NCBI GenBank assembly: GCA_031430015.1
Contig: JANPAR010000124.1
Coordinates: 10,882 to 74,881 of the forward strand
Reading direction: 5' to 3'
Length of the DNA: 64,000 nt
DNA from: CANJDH01 sp031430015
GTDB lineage: Bacteria; Pseudomonadota; Gammaproteobacteria; Burkholderiales; JAEUOS01
The position numbers and the translations under genes were made by a program. Shown one piece after another: positions 1-7,619 of the stretch. The notes beneath the pieces are model-generated. The model searched no databases. It saw only the letters and a list, made by a program, of their open reading frames with translations, and had not been told where the DNA came from. Each line of letters opens with the position of its first letter. Position 1 is the stretch's first letter.

Positions 1-590
1 CGCGAGGTGAGGGCTGATTGCTCGTTCTGGCCGTCACTGTCGGCGACGATCAGATCGAATCGTGCCCCCGCTTTTTTTACATAAGCTATCTTGGTGTTGA
101 AGAAGCCCTTTTCGCCGGTGATCTTCTCGTAGATGTCGTCGGCGATGCGGTGCCCGGTGACGCGCGCCTGTGCGGGTGCCAAGGTGTAGGAGAAGCCGCC
201 TAGCTCGGCCTGCTTGGCCACATCGACGATGCTGACGCGCGCCGTGAAGCGGCCATCGGCGGTGGGGGTCACGCGGCCAAACGCGAGGTAGCCTGCGCCG
301 CGCGCGGTCCAGTCGGCCATGCGCACCTGCGACGCTTCGGCGGGCACCGGCAGGTTGGACGCATCGATCATCTTGAACAAGCCGCTTCGCGCGAGGTCAT
401 CACGCACGATTTGCGCGATGGCGTGTGGCAGGGCCGCTTCGCCGGGGAGGTTGGTGATGGCAATCGGGTACTGCTGCGAACCGGGCGTGACTGGACCGAG
501 CACAGCCTGCGCGTGCACGAGGCAGGCGCCGCAGCTTAACAGCGTCAGCGCGAGCCGGCGGACAATCGACAAAGCGGAAAAGGCGTTCAT
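1..590 (-). CDS. tolB: TolB, Tol-Pal system periplasmic protein (3' end cut by window)
   Basis: TolB is the periplasmic beta-propeller of the Tol-Pal envelope complex and contacts Pal and TolA. About 196 N-terminal codons are inside the window; the rest, including most of the propeller, lies beyond base 1. The start ATG (590) overlaps the tolA stop in an ATGA arrangement. Residues 1-28 form a signal peptide ending LVHA-QA. The following stretch contains GSQQYPIAITNLPGE and an N-terminal domain rich in short strands, then KITGEKGFFNTKIAYVKK, the usual entry into the first propeller blade. Position directly after tolA makes the assignment secure. Confidence 0.93.
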   Translation of the reverse strand, partial: MNAFSALSIVRRLALTLLSCGACLVHAQAVLGPVTPGSQQYPIAITNLPGEAALPHAIAQIVRDDLARSGLFKMIDASNLPVPAEASQVRMADWTARGAGYLAFGRVTPTADGRFTARVSIVDVAKQAELGGFSYTLAPAQARVTGHRIADDIYEKITGEKGFFNTKIAYVKKAGARFDLIVADSDGQNEQSALTS

Positions 591-1321
591 GTTTTCTTCG
601 GCCTCATGGGGATTTCAATGGTTCGGGGAATGTCTACCTTGTCGCTCGCTGGCGGCGGCAAGGGGGAAGAGTTTTCGATGGCGCGCTGCGCCGCCGCGTC
701 AAAGCCGGCGTTGCCGCTTGACTTGAGCAAGCGCACACTGAGGATGTTCAGGCTTTGCGCCAGCGTGATTTCAAACCGCACTTCGAGATTGGGGCTGACG
801 CTGGAGCCGTCGAATACAAAGCGGCGCTCGATGTGGCTATTGACCGCGCGCAGCCAGTTCTGGTTCTGGGTGGCGCTGCTGTTGGCGGCGGATGCGCTCT
901 TGCTAATCTCGCTCTGTGCTTTGCTGCGCATCTCTTCGGCGGCGGCTTGGCGTGCCATTTCTGCTGCGGCGGAGGGGGCTTTCTCCACCTTTGGTGGTGG
1001 CTTTACCTCGGGCTTTTTCTTCTCGATCTTTTCAGCAATATCGGGTTTGACCACCGGCGCGGGTGGTTCGGGCGGCTGCACCGCCTTCGGTGGCTCGACC
1101 GGCGCCTCGACTTTTGGCGCCGGTGCCTGCACTGGAATTGTTTGCGGCGGCGTCCACAATTCTGCTGAATAAATCTCCGGCGGCGCGCTTTGCCAGCGAA
1201 TCCCGAAATACAAAAATCCGAACAGCACGCAGTGCACCACCGCCGCCAGCACAAACGCGCGCAGCGCACCGGCGTTGCCGGCACCGGGTGCGTAGGGCAG
1301 GTTGAGGGTGGCGGTGCTCAT
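587..1321 (-). CDS. tolA: TolA, Tol-Pal system inner-membrane bridging protein
   Basis: TolA links the TolQR motor in the inner membrane to TolB/Pal at the outer membrane. The 244-residue protein has one N-terminal membrane helix (about residues 21-43), a Pro/Lys/Ala-rich spacer (about 65-150, with KPEVKPPPKVEKAPSAAAE), and a C-terminal TonB/TolA-type domain (about 155-244). It is shorter than E. coli TolA because the middle helical region is reduced, as is common in betaproteobacteria. It is separated from tolR by 115 bases in which I see no gene. The stop overlaps the tolB start. Confidence 0.92.
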   Translation of the reverse strand: MSTATLNLPYAPGAGNAGALRAFVLAAVVHCVLFGFLYFGIRWQSAPPEIYSAELWTPPQTIPVQAPAPKVEAPVEPPKAVQPPEPPAPVVKPDIAEKIEKKKPEVKPPPKVEKAPSAAAEMARQAAAEEMRSKAQSEISKSASAANSSATQNQNWLRAVNSHIERRFVFDGSSVSPNLEVRFEITLAQSLNILSVRLLKSSGNAGFDAAAQRAIENSSPLPPPASDKVDIPRTIEIPMRPKKT

Positions 1322-1436
1322 GCCGATGCGCTGGGTTGCGCGAGGAAGGGCGCGGTGACGAAGCTAAAAGCCAGTGCGTTCGCCGCTGTATCGCCGAGCC
1401 GGCAATGGCATTTCATGCGTGCGCCTGTGGCGGGCG

Positions 1437-1883
1437 TCACTTGCCCGCCGGTTTGACGGAAAGGCCAATGCGCTTGACATCGGCCTTTTGCAATTCGTCC
1501 ATCACCGAGAGCACGGCTTCGTACTTGACGTTTTTGTCGGCCGAGATCACCACAGGGATGTCAGACTTCTCGGTCTGCCGTGCCTTCGCATATTTGACAA
1601 TTTCGGCGCGGTCTGCCGCCTTTTCGACTTGCGCCGCGCCGCGTTCGCGAAGGCGCAGATTGCCGTTATCAGTGATGATGATCTCAATTGGTTGTACCGG
1701 CGCGTTCGATGACTTGGCCACCGAGGGCAACTCGATCTGCCCCGGAGTCACCAGAGGCGCCGTGACCATGAAGATCACCAGTAGCACCAGCATCACGTCG
1801 ATGTAGGGCACCACGTTGATTTCGTTCATCATGCGCCGGCGCGAATTGCGCATGCCGCCGCCCCGGTTGGTCACGCCGGCCAC
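1437..1883 (-). CDS. tolR: TolR, ExbD/TolR-family proton-channel subunit
   Basis: TolR pairs with TolQ to couple the proton gradient to TolA movement. The 148-residue protein has a basic N-terminus, one membrane helix (about residues 27-47) containing NEINVVPYIDVMLVLLVIF with the conserved aspartate at residue 29, and a periplasmic C-terminal domain. The start used here is GTG at 1883, two bases after the tolQ stop. An ATG at 1853 (MRNSRRR) would also keep the membrane helix. The gene sits in the tolQRAB order expected for the family. Confidence 0.92.
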   Translation of the reverse strand: MAGVTNRGGGMRNSRRRMMNEINVVPYIDVMLVLLVIFMVTAPLVTPGQIELPSVAKSSNAPVQPIEIIITDNGNLRLRERGAAQVEKAADRAEIVKYAKARQTEKSDIPVVISADKNVKYEAVLSVMDELQKADVKRIGLSVKPAGK

Positions 1884-1885
1884 GG

Positions 1886-2563
1886 CTAGCGCGCCTGCCG
1901 CTGCAAAATGTTCGAGAACTCTTCAATGAAGCTCTCGAAGCGGTTGGCGAGGCGGTCAATGTCGTGCGAATAGCGGTTGTAGGCAACCACCGCCGGGATC
2001 GCGGCAAACAGACCGATCGCAGTGGCCACAAGTGCTTCGGCAATGCCGGGCGCCACATTGGCTAGCGTGGCCTGCTGCACGTTGGCGAGACCGCGGAACG
2101 AATTCATGATGCCCCACACCGTGCCGAACAGGCCGACGTAGGGCGATACCGAGCCGGCGGAGGCGAGAAACGCCAGATGGGATTCGAGAAAATCCATCTC
2201 GCGCTGGTAGGCCGCGCGCATGGCGCGCCGCGCCCCTTCGAGTTGAATCGCGGTGTCGGCGCGTTGTGATGCTTTCAACTTTGAATACTCGCGCATGCCC
2301 GCTTCAAAAATGCGCTCCAGGCTGCCCGCGCCATGACGGTCATTGGCCGCCGATTGATACAGCGCATTGAGGTCGCTGCCGCTCCAGAAATCGCGTTCGA
2401 ACTGCTCGGTCTGCTGCGCCGCTTTTTTAAGCACAAACCATTTGCGAAAGATGTAAGTCCAGCTCATCAGCGACACGATCAGCAGGAGCGTCATGACGGC
2501 CTGTACCGGCACGCTGGCGCCGGTGATGAGCGAGAGAATCGAGAGATCTTGGGTGACGGTCAT
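1886..2563 (-). CDS. tolQ: TolQ, MotA/TolQ/ExbB-family proton channel
   Basis: TolQ is the multi-spanning stator-like subunit of the Tol-Pal motor. The 225 residues show an N-terminal helix (about 18-38), a cytoplasmic loop, and two further helices (about 135-157 and 170-195). The motif SAGSVSPYVGLFGTVWGIMN in the second helix region is typical of TolQ/ExbB. The upstream gene is not ybgC, the usual neighbour in gammaproteobacteria, but an NqrB/RnfD-like gene 47 bases away. Stop and tolR start are two bases apart, so the two are probably translated together. Confidence 0.94.
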   Translation of the reverse strand: MTVTQDLSILSLITGASVPVQAVMTLLLIVSLMSWTYIFRKWFVLKKAAQQTEQFERDFWSGSDLNALYQSAANDRHGAGSLERIFEAGMREYSKLKASQRADTAIQLEGARRAMRAAYQREMDFLESHLAFLASAGSVSPYVGLFGTVWGIMNSFRGLANVQQATLANVAPGIAEALVATAIGLFAAIPAVVAYNRYSHDIDRLANRFESFIEEFSNILQRQAR

Positions 2564-2610
2564 GGACGAATTTTAACCGAGGGGGTGACCGGTTTTGCGC
2601 GCAATCGGGG

Positions 2611-3597
2611 TCAATTCTGACTCAATTCCGGGCGCAACGGCGATTGATCTGAGCGCACTGCATCAGTCTTGACGGGAGCAGAGGCATCGCTCCACACATG
2701 TTTCGGGCCGGCAAAAAAGTGGTCGAGCAGCGGCACCAGCGGCACCAGCAAAAACAGCGCCCACACCGGCCCGGCCGGTTGGTAGAGCAGCATCTGCCAT
2801 GCCCATGCCAGCACCGCTACCGTGACGGCGTGAAACACCCGCGCGCCGGTGTGGTTGGGCGTGGTCATCGGGTCGGAGATCATGAAAAACGTGAACAGCA
2901 GCAGCGCGCCGTTTTGCAACTGGTGCATTACCAGCGTGCCGATGCGCGCGGGCGGCACGTCGATCCACCACAGGCGCAAGGCCACCAACCCGAGGAAGGT
3001 GCAGAGGAATATCCAGCTCGTATCGACGCGCCGTGCACGTTGCGTCACGATGCTCCCCAAGGCAATGAACAACAAGGCCGCCGCCAGATCATTGCCCCAC
3101 TGTCCGGGTGAGATCCAGGTCCCGGGTAGCAAGGTGATGGCGATGATGACGCCCAGGTTGGCCGGATTGAACAAATGTTTGCCGCGCCAGCGTAGCGTGA
3201 ATTTGGCGGACATCACCAAGACGGCGCACAGCGGATGCACCCATAGCGAATCGGCGCGCAGCAGGATCGACAGGCCAAAGCAGGTGATCAGCGCCGAGAG
3301 CAGGCCGATATTTTTGAGAGCGAGATGACGTACCCACCATGCCTGCGCCGCGAGGCCGGCGGCGAAGGTCAACGCCATCTGCTGCCAGTGCAGGCTGAAG
3401 TCGCGCAGCAGCACGCCGAAGGTTAGCAAGGTGGCGAGAAACGCGATCTGGAATACACGGGCATCGAGTGTGGTGAAGGGCTTTTTCGCCAGTGCCACAG
3501 ATCCAAGAAGCGCATGGATAGACGTTCCCGGGACGGTAATGCCCTGAAAACCTTGGTGGGAAAGGCTTTCAGCGCTATGGGCAATATGGTTTTTCAT
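2611..3597 (-). CDS. NqrB/RnfD-like polytopic membrane protein
   Basis: This 328-residue, strongly hydrophobic protein (about 8-10 predicted helices) resembles the RnfD/NqrB family, the membrane subunit of Na+/H+-translocating redox complexes. Seen motifs are FNPANLGVI (compare FNPAN/FNPAM in the family) and ISDPMTTP (compare TDPVTSP). I do not see the (S/D)GAT flavinylation motif, so a covalent FMN is doubtful. No other Rnf/Nqr subunits are nearby. It lies just downstream of a DUF2330 gene in the same direction and probably works with it. The start at 3597 has a strong AGGAG nine bases upstream; residues 5-18 are encoded by a REP-like repeat. GTG at 3498 is an alternative start. Confidence 0.7.
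   Translation of the reverse strand: MKNHIAHSAESLSHQGFQGITVPGTSIHALLGSVALAKKPFTTLDARVFQIAFLATLLTFGVLLRDFSLHWQQMALTFAAGLAAQAWWVRHLALKNIGLLSALITCFGLSILLRADSLWVHPLCAVLVMSAKFTLRWRGKHLFNPANLGVIIAITLLPGTWISPGQWGNDLAAALLFIALGSIVTQRARRVDTSWIFLCTFLGLVALRLWWIDVPPARIGTLVMHQLQNGALLLFTFFMISDPMTTPNHTGARVFHAVTVAVLAWAWQMLLYQPAGPVWALFLLVPLVPLLDHFFAGPKHVWSDASAPVKTDAVRSDQSPLRPELSQN
3545..3582 (+). repeat. REP-like repeat, copy A (inside NqrB/RnfD-like gene)
   Basis: The plus strand reads CCTTGGTGGGAAAGGCTTTC (3551-3570), preceded by GAAAA. It matches the CCTTGGTGGGAGCG core seen at 34653 and 41325. This copy lies within the first 18 codons of the NqrB/RnfD-like gene, read on the opposite strand. Confidence 0.6.
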
Positions 3598-3659
3598 GGC
3601 GCTCGCTCCTCACGCGATCTGGTTCGCAACAGTCATGGCAGCCATGACCGTCATGGAGT

Positions 3660-5054
3660 TCAGGGCGCGACATTGAACAGGCGCTGCCAGCCATCCGGCT
3701 CGCGCCGCGTAATGCCGTAGCTGTTGCGCACCTGGCCAATGTCCCAGCCGGTGAGCGAAGCCAGCGTCTGGGCTTCCTTCTCCTTGCGCGCAGTGACTTG
3801 CGCGAGGTAGGCCGGCGCTGCGGGGCATGCATTGGGCGCCACCTTGGCCGCATGGCGCAGCACGTAGCGCGTTTGATAGTTCTGCCGATCGCCAGTCTCG
3901 TGGAACATCAGGTCTTCGGGGAAGGTCTCCGGGGTGTAGCGCAGATGCAGGCGTGTCACCATCACCGGACGTGCATCCGGGTCGCCGCGAAACGCGCGGC
4001 GCGCGCCGTTGGCACTGGCAACACTGCCATCGCCACCTTCAGCCTTGATCCAGTCCACGCCAAGGTTGCGCAACTCTTGCGCAGACAGCGGGTTGGCCGC
4101 GCACGGGTCGCACCAGCTCATGTCCCAGAAATATTCGGTAAACACCACGCGGTATTGCTCGCGCGCGGCTTGCGTCTGGAACATGGTTTTGTAGAACGCC
4201 GCGAAGTCCTGTTTGCTGTCGGTCTTGACGTAGGTCGGAATGTCGATGTCCGCCGGCAGTTTCACGGTGCGGTAGTTGGTGGTCTCGACCCGGCCCTTCG
4301 GCGTCAGCATCCACACCACGAGGTCCTGCGGCCCCTTGGCATTAACCATCCCCAGGCGAATCGGCAGCATGAATTTTTCGCTCTTGAACGAGAATGCGAG
4401 CGGACTCAGAAAGCTGGAACCGGTCTTGGCCTGCTCTGCCAGATTGACCTTGGCGACGAAAAATTTCATGCCCTGGCGGATGTAGGGCGCGAGCGCTTTG
4501 GACGCGCCTTGGGGAATGCGGTAGCCGCTTTGCGTGAGCCAGGTTTCGAGGCCGTCGGATTCTTTTGCGCCGAGGATCACGATGTCGTAAGCACCGACAG
4601 TGTATTCGGCTTCGATGGTGACGCCGAGTTTGCGCGCAGAGTCTTCGCGGGCCATGGCTTTGCCCAGTGCAGCCGCTGCGGGTGCCATCTGCATTCTCAT
4701 TTCGGCGATGCGCGGCGTGCAGGGGTCAGGGTCGAAATACTCCGCCAACCGCGGCGCGGAGTAGGCATCAAGCCGGTCGAACAGGGCCTTGTAGGGGGTG
4801 CGCACCTGCTCCTTCTTTAATACCTCTGGCACCGGCACCACCAGCGCGAACTCCTTCAAATCACCCTGATAGTCGTTGAGCATGTTGATGGTGGTACGGT
4901 CACCGTCGCGCACCATCACCACCTTGGACGCTTCGTTGAACAGGCTTGCGTCGGCCTTGCCGACGTAGAAACCGCAGAATGCAACTGCTGGCGTCGCTGC
5001 GGAAAGCAATAGTGAGAGCGCAGCAAGTTTGCGAATCAAGGCTGAGGCAGGCAT
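3660..5054 (-). CDS. DUF2330-family secreted protein
   Basis: The 464-residue protein starts MPASALIRKL and has a clear signal peptide ending AVA before FCGFYVGKADASL, the characteristic opening of DUF2330 proteins (Cys close to the mature N-terminus, followed by an alternating basic/hydrophobic domain with VVPVP). Function of the family is not established. I chose ATG 5054, not the longer frame to 5183, because the extension destroys the signal peptide and because a GGAG lies about nine bases upstream of 5054. The neighbouring downstream gene encodes an NqrB/RnfD-like membrane protein; the two form a pair inserted between ruvB and tolQ. DPCAANPLSAQEL near residue 330 adds two Cys residues. 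Confidence 0.72.
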   Translation of the reverse strand: MPASALIRKLAALSLLLSAATPAVAFCGFYVGKADASLFNEASKVVMVRDGDRTTINMLNDYQGDLKEFALVVPVPEVLKKEQVRTPYKALFDRLDAYSAPRLAEYFDPDPCTPRIAEMRMQMAPAAAALGKAMAREDSARKLGVTIEAEYTVGAYDIVILGAKESDGLETWLTQSGYRIPQGASKALAPYIRQGMKFFVAKVNLAEQAKTGSSFLSPLAFSFKSEKFMLPIRLGMVNAKGPQDLVVWMLTPKGRVETTNYRTVKLPADIDIPTYVKTDSKQDFAAFYKTMFQTQAAREQYRVVFTEYFWDMSWCDPCAANPLSAQELRNLGVDWIKAEGGDGSVASANGARRAFRGDPDARPVMVTRLHLRYTPETFPEDLMFHETGDRQNYQTRYVLRHAAKVAPNACPAAPAYLAQVTARKEKEAQTLASLTGWDIGQVRNSYGITRREPDGWQRLFNVAP

Positions 5055-5196
5055 GGATGGTTCTCCAGGATGGAATGGCTCGTTGGCACAATAGACGTGC
5101 AGGCGGATCAAAAGTTTCGTCGAAGGCGGGTGGACCACGCACGGGCACCACCCTCCTGCCTGCAAACGAAACCGTTGCGCCAACGGGGTTAAGCCG

Positions 5197-6270
5197 TCAA
5201 AACAAATCCTGCGTCGGTGGCGCCGCCGGCGGCGTGATGCCGAAGTGGCGGTAGGCGAGCACGGTGGCGACGCGCCCGCGCGGGGTGCGCTGCAGATAGC
5301 CCTGCTGGATCAGATAGGGCTCGAGCACGTCTTCAATCGTGTCCGGCTCTTCGCCGATCGCGGCGGCGACGTTGTCGAGGCCGACCGGCCCGCCGGCGAA
5401 TTTTTCGATAATCGCAGCGAGCAGTTTGCGGTCCATCATGTCCAGGCCGATGGCATCGACATCGAGCATCTTGAGGGCGCTGTCGGCAATGGCCTTGCTC
5501 ACCGTGCCGTCGGCGCGCACCTCGGCGTAGTCGCGCACGCGGCGCAACAGACGGTTGGCGATGCGCGGCGTGCCGCGCGAACGGCGCGCCACTTCGAGTG
5601 CACCGTCGTCGCTGGTCTCGACCTTGAGCAGTGTCGCCGAGCGTCTGACAATGCGCGTCAATTCTTCCGGCGAATAAAACTCCAGGCGCTCGACGATGCC
5701 GAAGCGGTCGCGTAAGGGATTGGTGAGCATGCCGGCGCGCGTGGTCGCGCCGATCAGCGTGAAGGGTTGCAAATCGAGCTTGACCGAACGCGCCGCCGGC
5801 CCCTCGCCAATCATGATGTCGATTTTGTAGTCCTCAAGCGCCGGATACAAAATCTCCTCGACCACGGGTGAGAGGCGGTGAATCTCGTCGATGAACAGCA
5901 CGTCGTTGGCTTCGAGATTGGTCAACAGCGCGGCGAGATCCCCGGCGCGCTCCAGCACAGGGCCGGAGGTCTGGCGCAAATTGACGCCCATCTCGTGCGC
6001 GATGATGTGCGCCAACGTGGTTTTGCCCAGACCCGGCGGGCCGAACAGCAGCACGTGATCCAGCGCTTCCTTGCGCTTGCGCGAAGCCTCGATAAAGATC
6101 GACAACTTCTCGCGCACCTTTTCCTGGCCGATGTATTCATCAAGCATCTTCGGGCGCAGCGCGCGCTCGAAGGCTTCTTCCTGCTTCGACACCGGCGCGG
6201 CCGAGATGATGCGGTCGGCGGCCATGGCGGGGCTTGCGAGTGAAGTGAGGCGGTCGGGTTCAATGGCCAT
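5197..6270 (-). CDS. ruvB: RuvB, Holliday-junction branch-migration ATPase
   Basis: RuvB forms hexameric rings that drive branch migration with RuvA. The 357-residue protein has the Walker A motif GPPGLGKT at residues 77-84, Walker B/DEIH at 128-131, the sensor region IGATTRAG, and the C-terminal winged-helix domain ending GYLQRTPRGRVAT. The family is usually 330-350 residues; a short extra N-terminal stretch (residues 1-20) precedes the conserved core. The gene lies 21 bases downstream of ruvA. Confidence 0.97.
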   Translation of the reverse strand: MAIEPDRLTSLASPAMAADRIISAAPVSKQEEAFERALRPKMLDEYIGQEKVREKLSIFIEASRKRKEALDHVLLFGPPGLGKTTLAHIIAHEMGVNLRQTSGPVLERAGDLAALLTNLEANDVLFIDEIHRLSPVVEEILYPALEDYKIDIMIGEGPAARSVKLDLQPFTLIGATTRAGMLTNPLRDRFGIVERLEFYSPEELTRIVRRSATLLKVETSDDGALEVARRSRGTPRIANRLLRRVRDYAEVRADGTVSKAIADSALKMLDVDAIGLDMMDRKLLAAIIEKFAGGPVGLDNVAAAIGEEPDTIEDVLEPYLIQQGYLQRTPRGRVATVLAYRHFGITPPAAPPTQDLF

Positions 6271-6291
6271 GGTTGATCGCGCGCGCCAGGG

Positions 6292-6873
6292 CTACGCTCT
6301 CGACAGCGATTTCAATGCATGCCGGATGCCCTCGGACACCGACAGGCCTTCAGGAATTTGCTTGATCGCAAGCAACGCTTCCTTGTCGCTGTAACCGAGC
6401 GCCAGCAGCGCATTGAGCACGTCGTTGCCTGCGGGGGCAGGGCGATTGATGTCGATCACCGACGATAGATCAGCACCGAGCCTGCCCTTGAGTTCGAGCA
6501 GCAGGCGCTCGGCGGTCTTTTTGCCAATCCCCGGCACCTTGGTCAGGCGCCCGGCCTCTTGCATTGTGACGGTTTGCGCGAGTTCGGCAACGCTCATGCC
6601 CGACAACACCGCGAGCGCGGTACGCGGCCCGACGCCGGAAATTTTGGTGAGCTGGCGGAACGCCTCGCGCTCTTGTGTCGTAGCGAACCCGTAGAGCAGA
6701 TGCGCATCTTCACGCACGATCAATTGGGTAAACAATGTGACCTTGCCGCCCGCGTCGGGCAGGCCATACAGCGTCGACATCGGCACATCGGCCTCGTAGC
6801 CAACGCCGCCACAGTCGATCAGCACATGCGGCGGATTCTTTTCGAGCAGGGTTCCGGTGAGGCGGCCAATCAT
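6292..6873 (-). CDS. ruvA: RuvA, Holliday-junction binding protein
   Basis: RuvA tetramers bind four-way junctions and recruit RuvB. The 193 residues show the N-terminal OB domain (MIGRLTGTLLEKNPPHVLID), the double helix-hairpin-helix region (about 70-130: ISGVGPRTALAVLSG and VPGIGKKTAERLLLELKGR), and the C-terminal RuvB-contacting domain (about 145-193, ALLALGYSDKEA). Length is standard. It lies downstream of ruvC, with about 160 bases between that contain REP-like sequence. Confidence 0.97.
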   Translation of the reverse strand: MIGRLTGTLLEKNPPHVLIDCGGVGYEADVPMSTLYGLPDAGGKVTLFTQLIVREDAHLLYGFATTQEREAFRQLTKISGVGPRTALAVLSGMSVAELAQTVTMQEAGRLTKVPGIGKKTAERLLLELKGRLGADLSSVIDINRPAPAGNDVLNALLALGYSDKEALLAIKQIPEGLSVSEGIRHALKSLSRA

Positions 6874-6984
6874 GGCGCGAGTTTAGCAGTGCGTTTATGC
6901 GCGACCACTGTATGGGTGGATTTGCAAAATTCGCCATTGGCCGCTCCACCAGAAGCCGCTCTGGCAGCAGGTCTCCGGCCAATG

Positions 6985-7022
6985 TAGGTCTACAAACCTT
7001 GGGGGACAAGGCTTTCAGGTCG
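6985..7022 (+). repeat. REP-like repeat, divergent copy between ruvC and ruvA
   Basis: The plus strand contains AACCTTGGGGGACAAGGCTT followed by TCAGG. It resembles the CCTTGGTGGGAGCGGCTTTCAG pattern of the clearer copies, and ACAAGGCTT also occurs at about 56353. The 158-base ruvC-ruvA spacer otherwise holds no gene I can support. Confidence 0.4.
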
Positions 7023-7031
7023 ATGGCTTAA

Positions 7032-7565
7032 TCAAACCAGCCGTCCGCGCTTGACCTTGAGGCCAAGCCGCGCGAGTTGCCCGCCCACTTGTGCTTGCAC
7101 GCCAACATGATTGGTGTGGCAAATCGCCGCTGCGAGCGCATCGGCCGAGTCGGGACTGGGGGTGCCGGACAGTCTCAACAAGCGCCGCACCATTTCCTGC
7201 ACCGCGCTTTTTTGCGCCTTGCCGTGCCCGGCCACGGCCTGCTTTATCTGAAGCGCGGTGTATTCGCTCACCGGCAAATTGGCGATCACCAGCGCGCAAA
7301 TCGCCGCGCCGCGCGCCTGGCCGAGCAGCAGGGTCGATTGCGGGTTGGCGTTGACGAAGACTTTCTCGATCACGGCAATCGCCGGCTGATAGGTGGCGAT
7401 CACCTCGGCGAGGCCGTCGAGAATCGCCTTGAGCCGCACCGCCAAGTCATCGCCAGAAGGAATGCGCACGGTGCCGCTCGCCACGTAGGCGAGCTTGGTG
7501 CCTTGGGCTTCGATTACACCGTAGCCGGTGGCGCGCAGGCCGGGGTCAATGCCGAGGATGCGCAT
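7032..7565 (-). CDS. ruvC: RuvC, Holliday-junction resolvase
   Basis: RuvC is the dimeric endonuclease that cuts Holliday junctions. The 177-residue protein begins MRILGIDPGLRATGYG with the first catalytic aspartate at residue 7. The catalytic glutamate lies in AVIEKVFVNANPQS. The ATGKG-like region is replaced by AVAGHGKAQKSAVQEMV, also standard, and the C-terminal acidic pair lies in SPDSADALAAAICH. The gene follows purH in the conserved dusB-fis-purH-ruvCAB order. Confidence 0.96.
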   Translation of the reverse strand: MRILGIDPGLRATGYGVIEAQGTKLAYVASGTVRIPSGDDLAVRLKAILDGLAEVIATYQPAIAVIEKVFVNANPQSTLLLGQARGAAICALVIANLPVSEYTALQIKQAVAGHGKAQKSAVQEMVRRLLRLSGTPSPDSADALAAAICHTNHVGVQAQVGGQLARLGLKVKRGRLV

Positions 7566-7619
7566 GGCAAATAATGAGGTTGAGCGGCGGGTGGTACGCG
7601 CAAGAGATCGCGCGCGCGC

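Noticed and set aside
5055..5183. 43-codon N-terminal extension of the DUF2330 gene
   Set aside because: It would bury the signal peptide; GGAG before 5054 supports the internal start.
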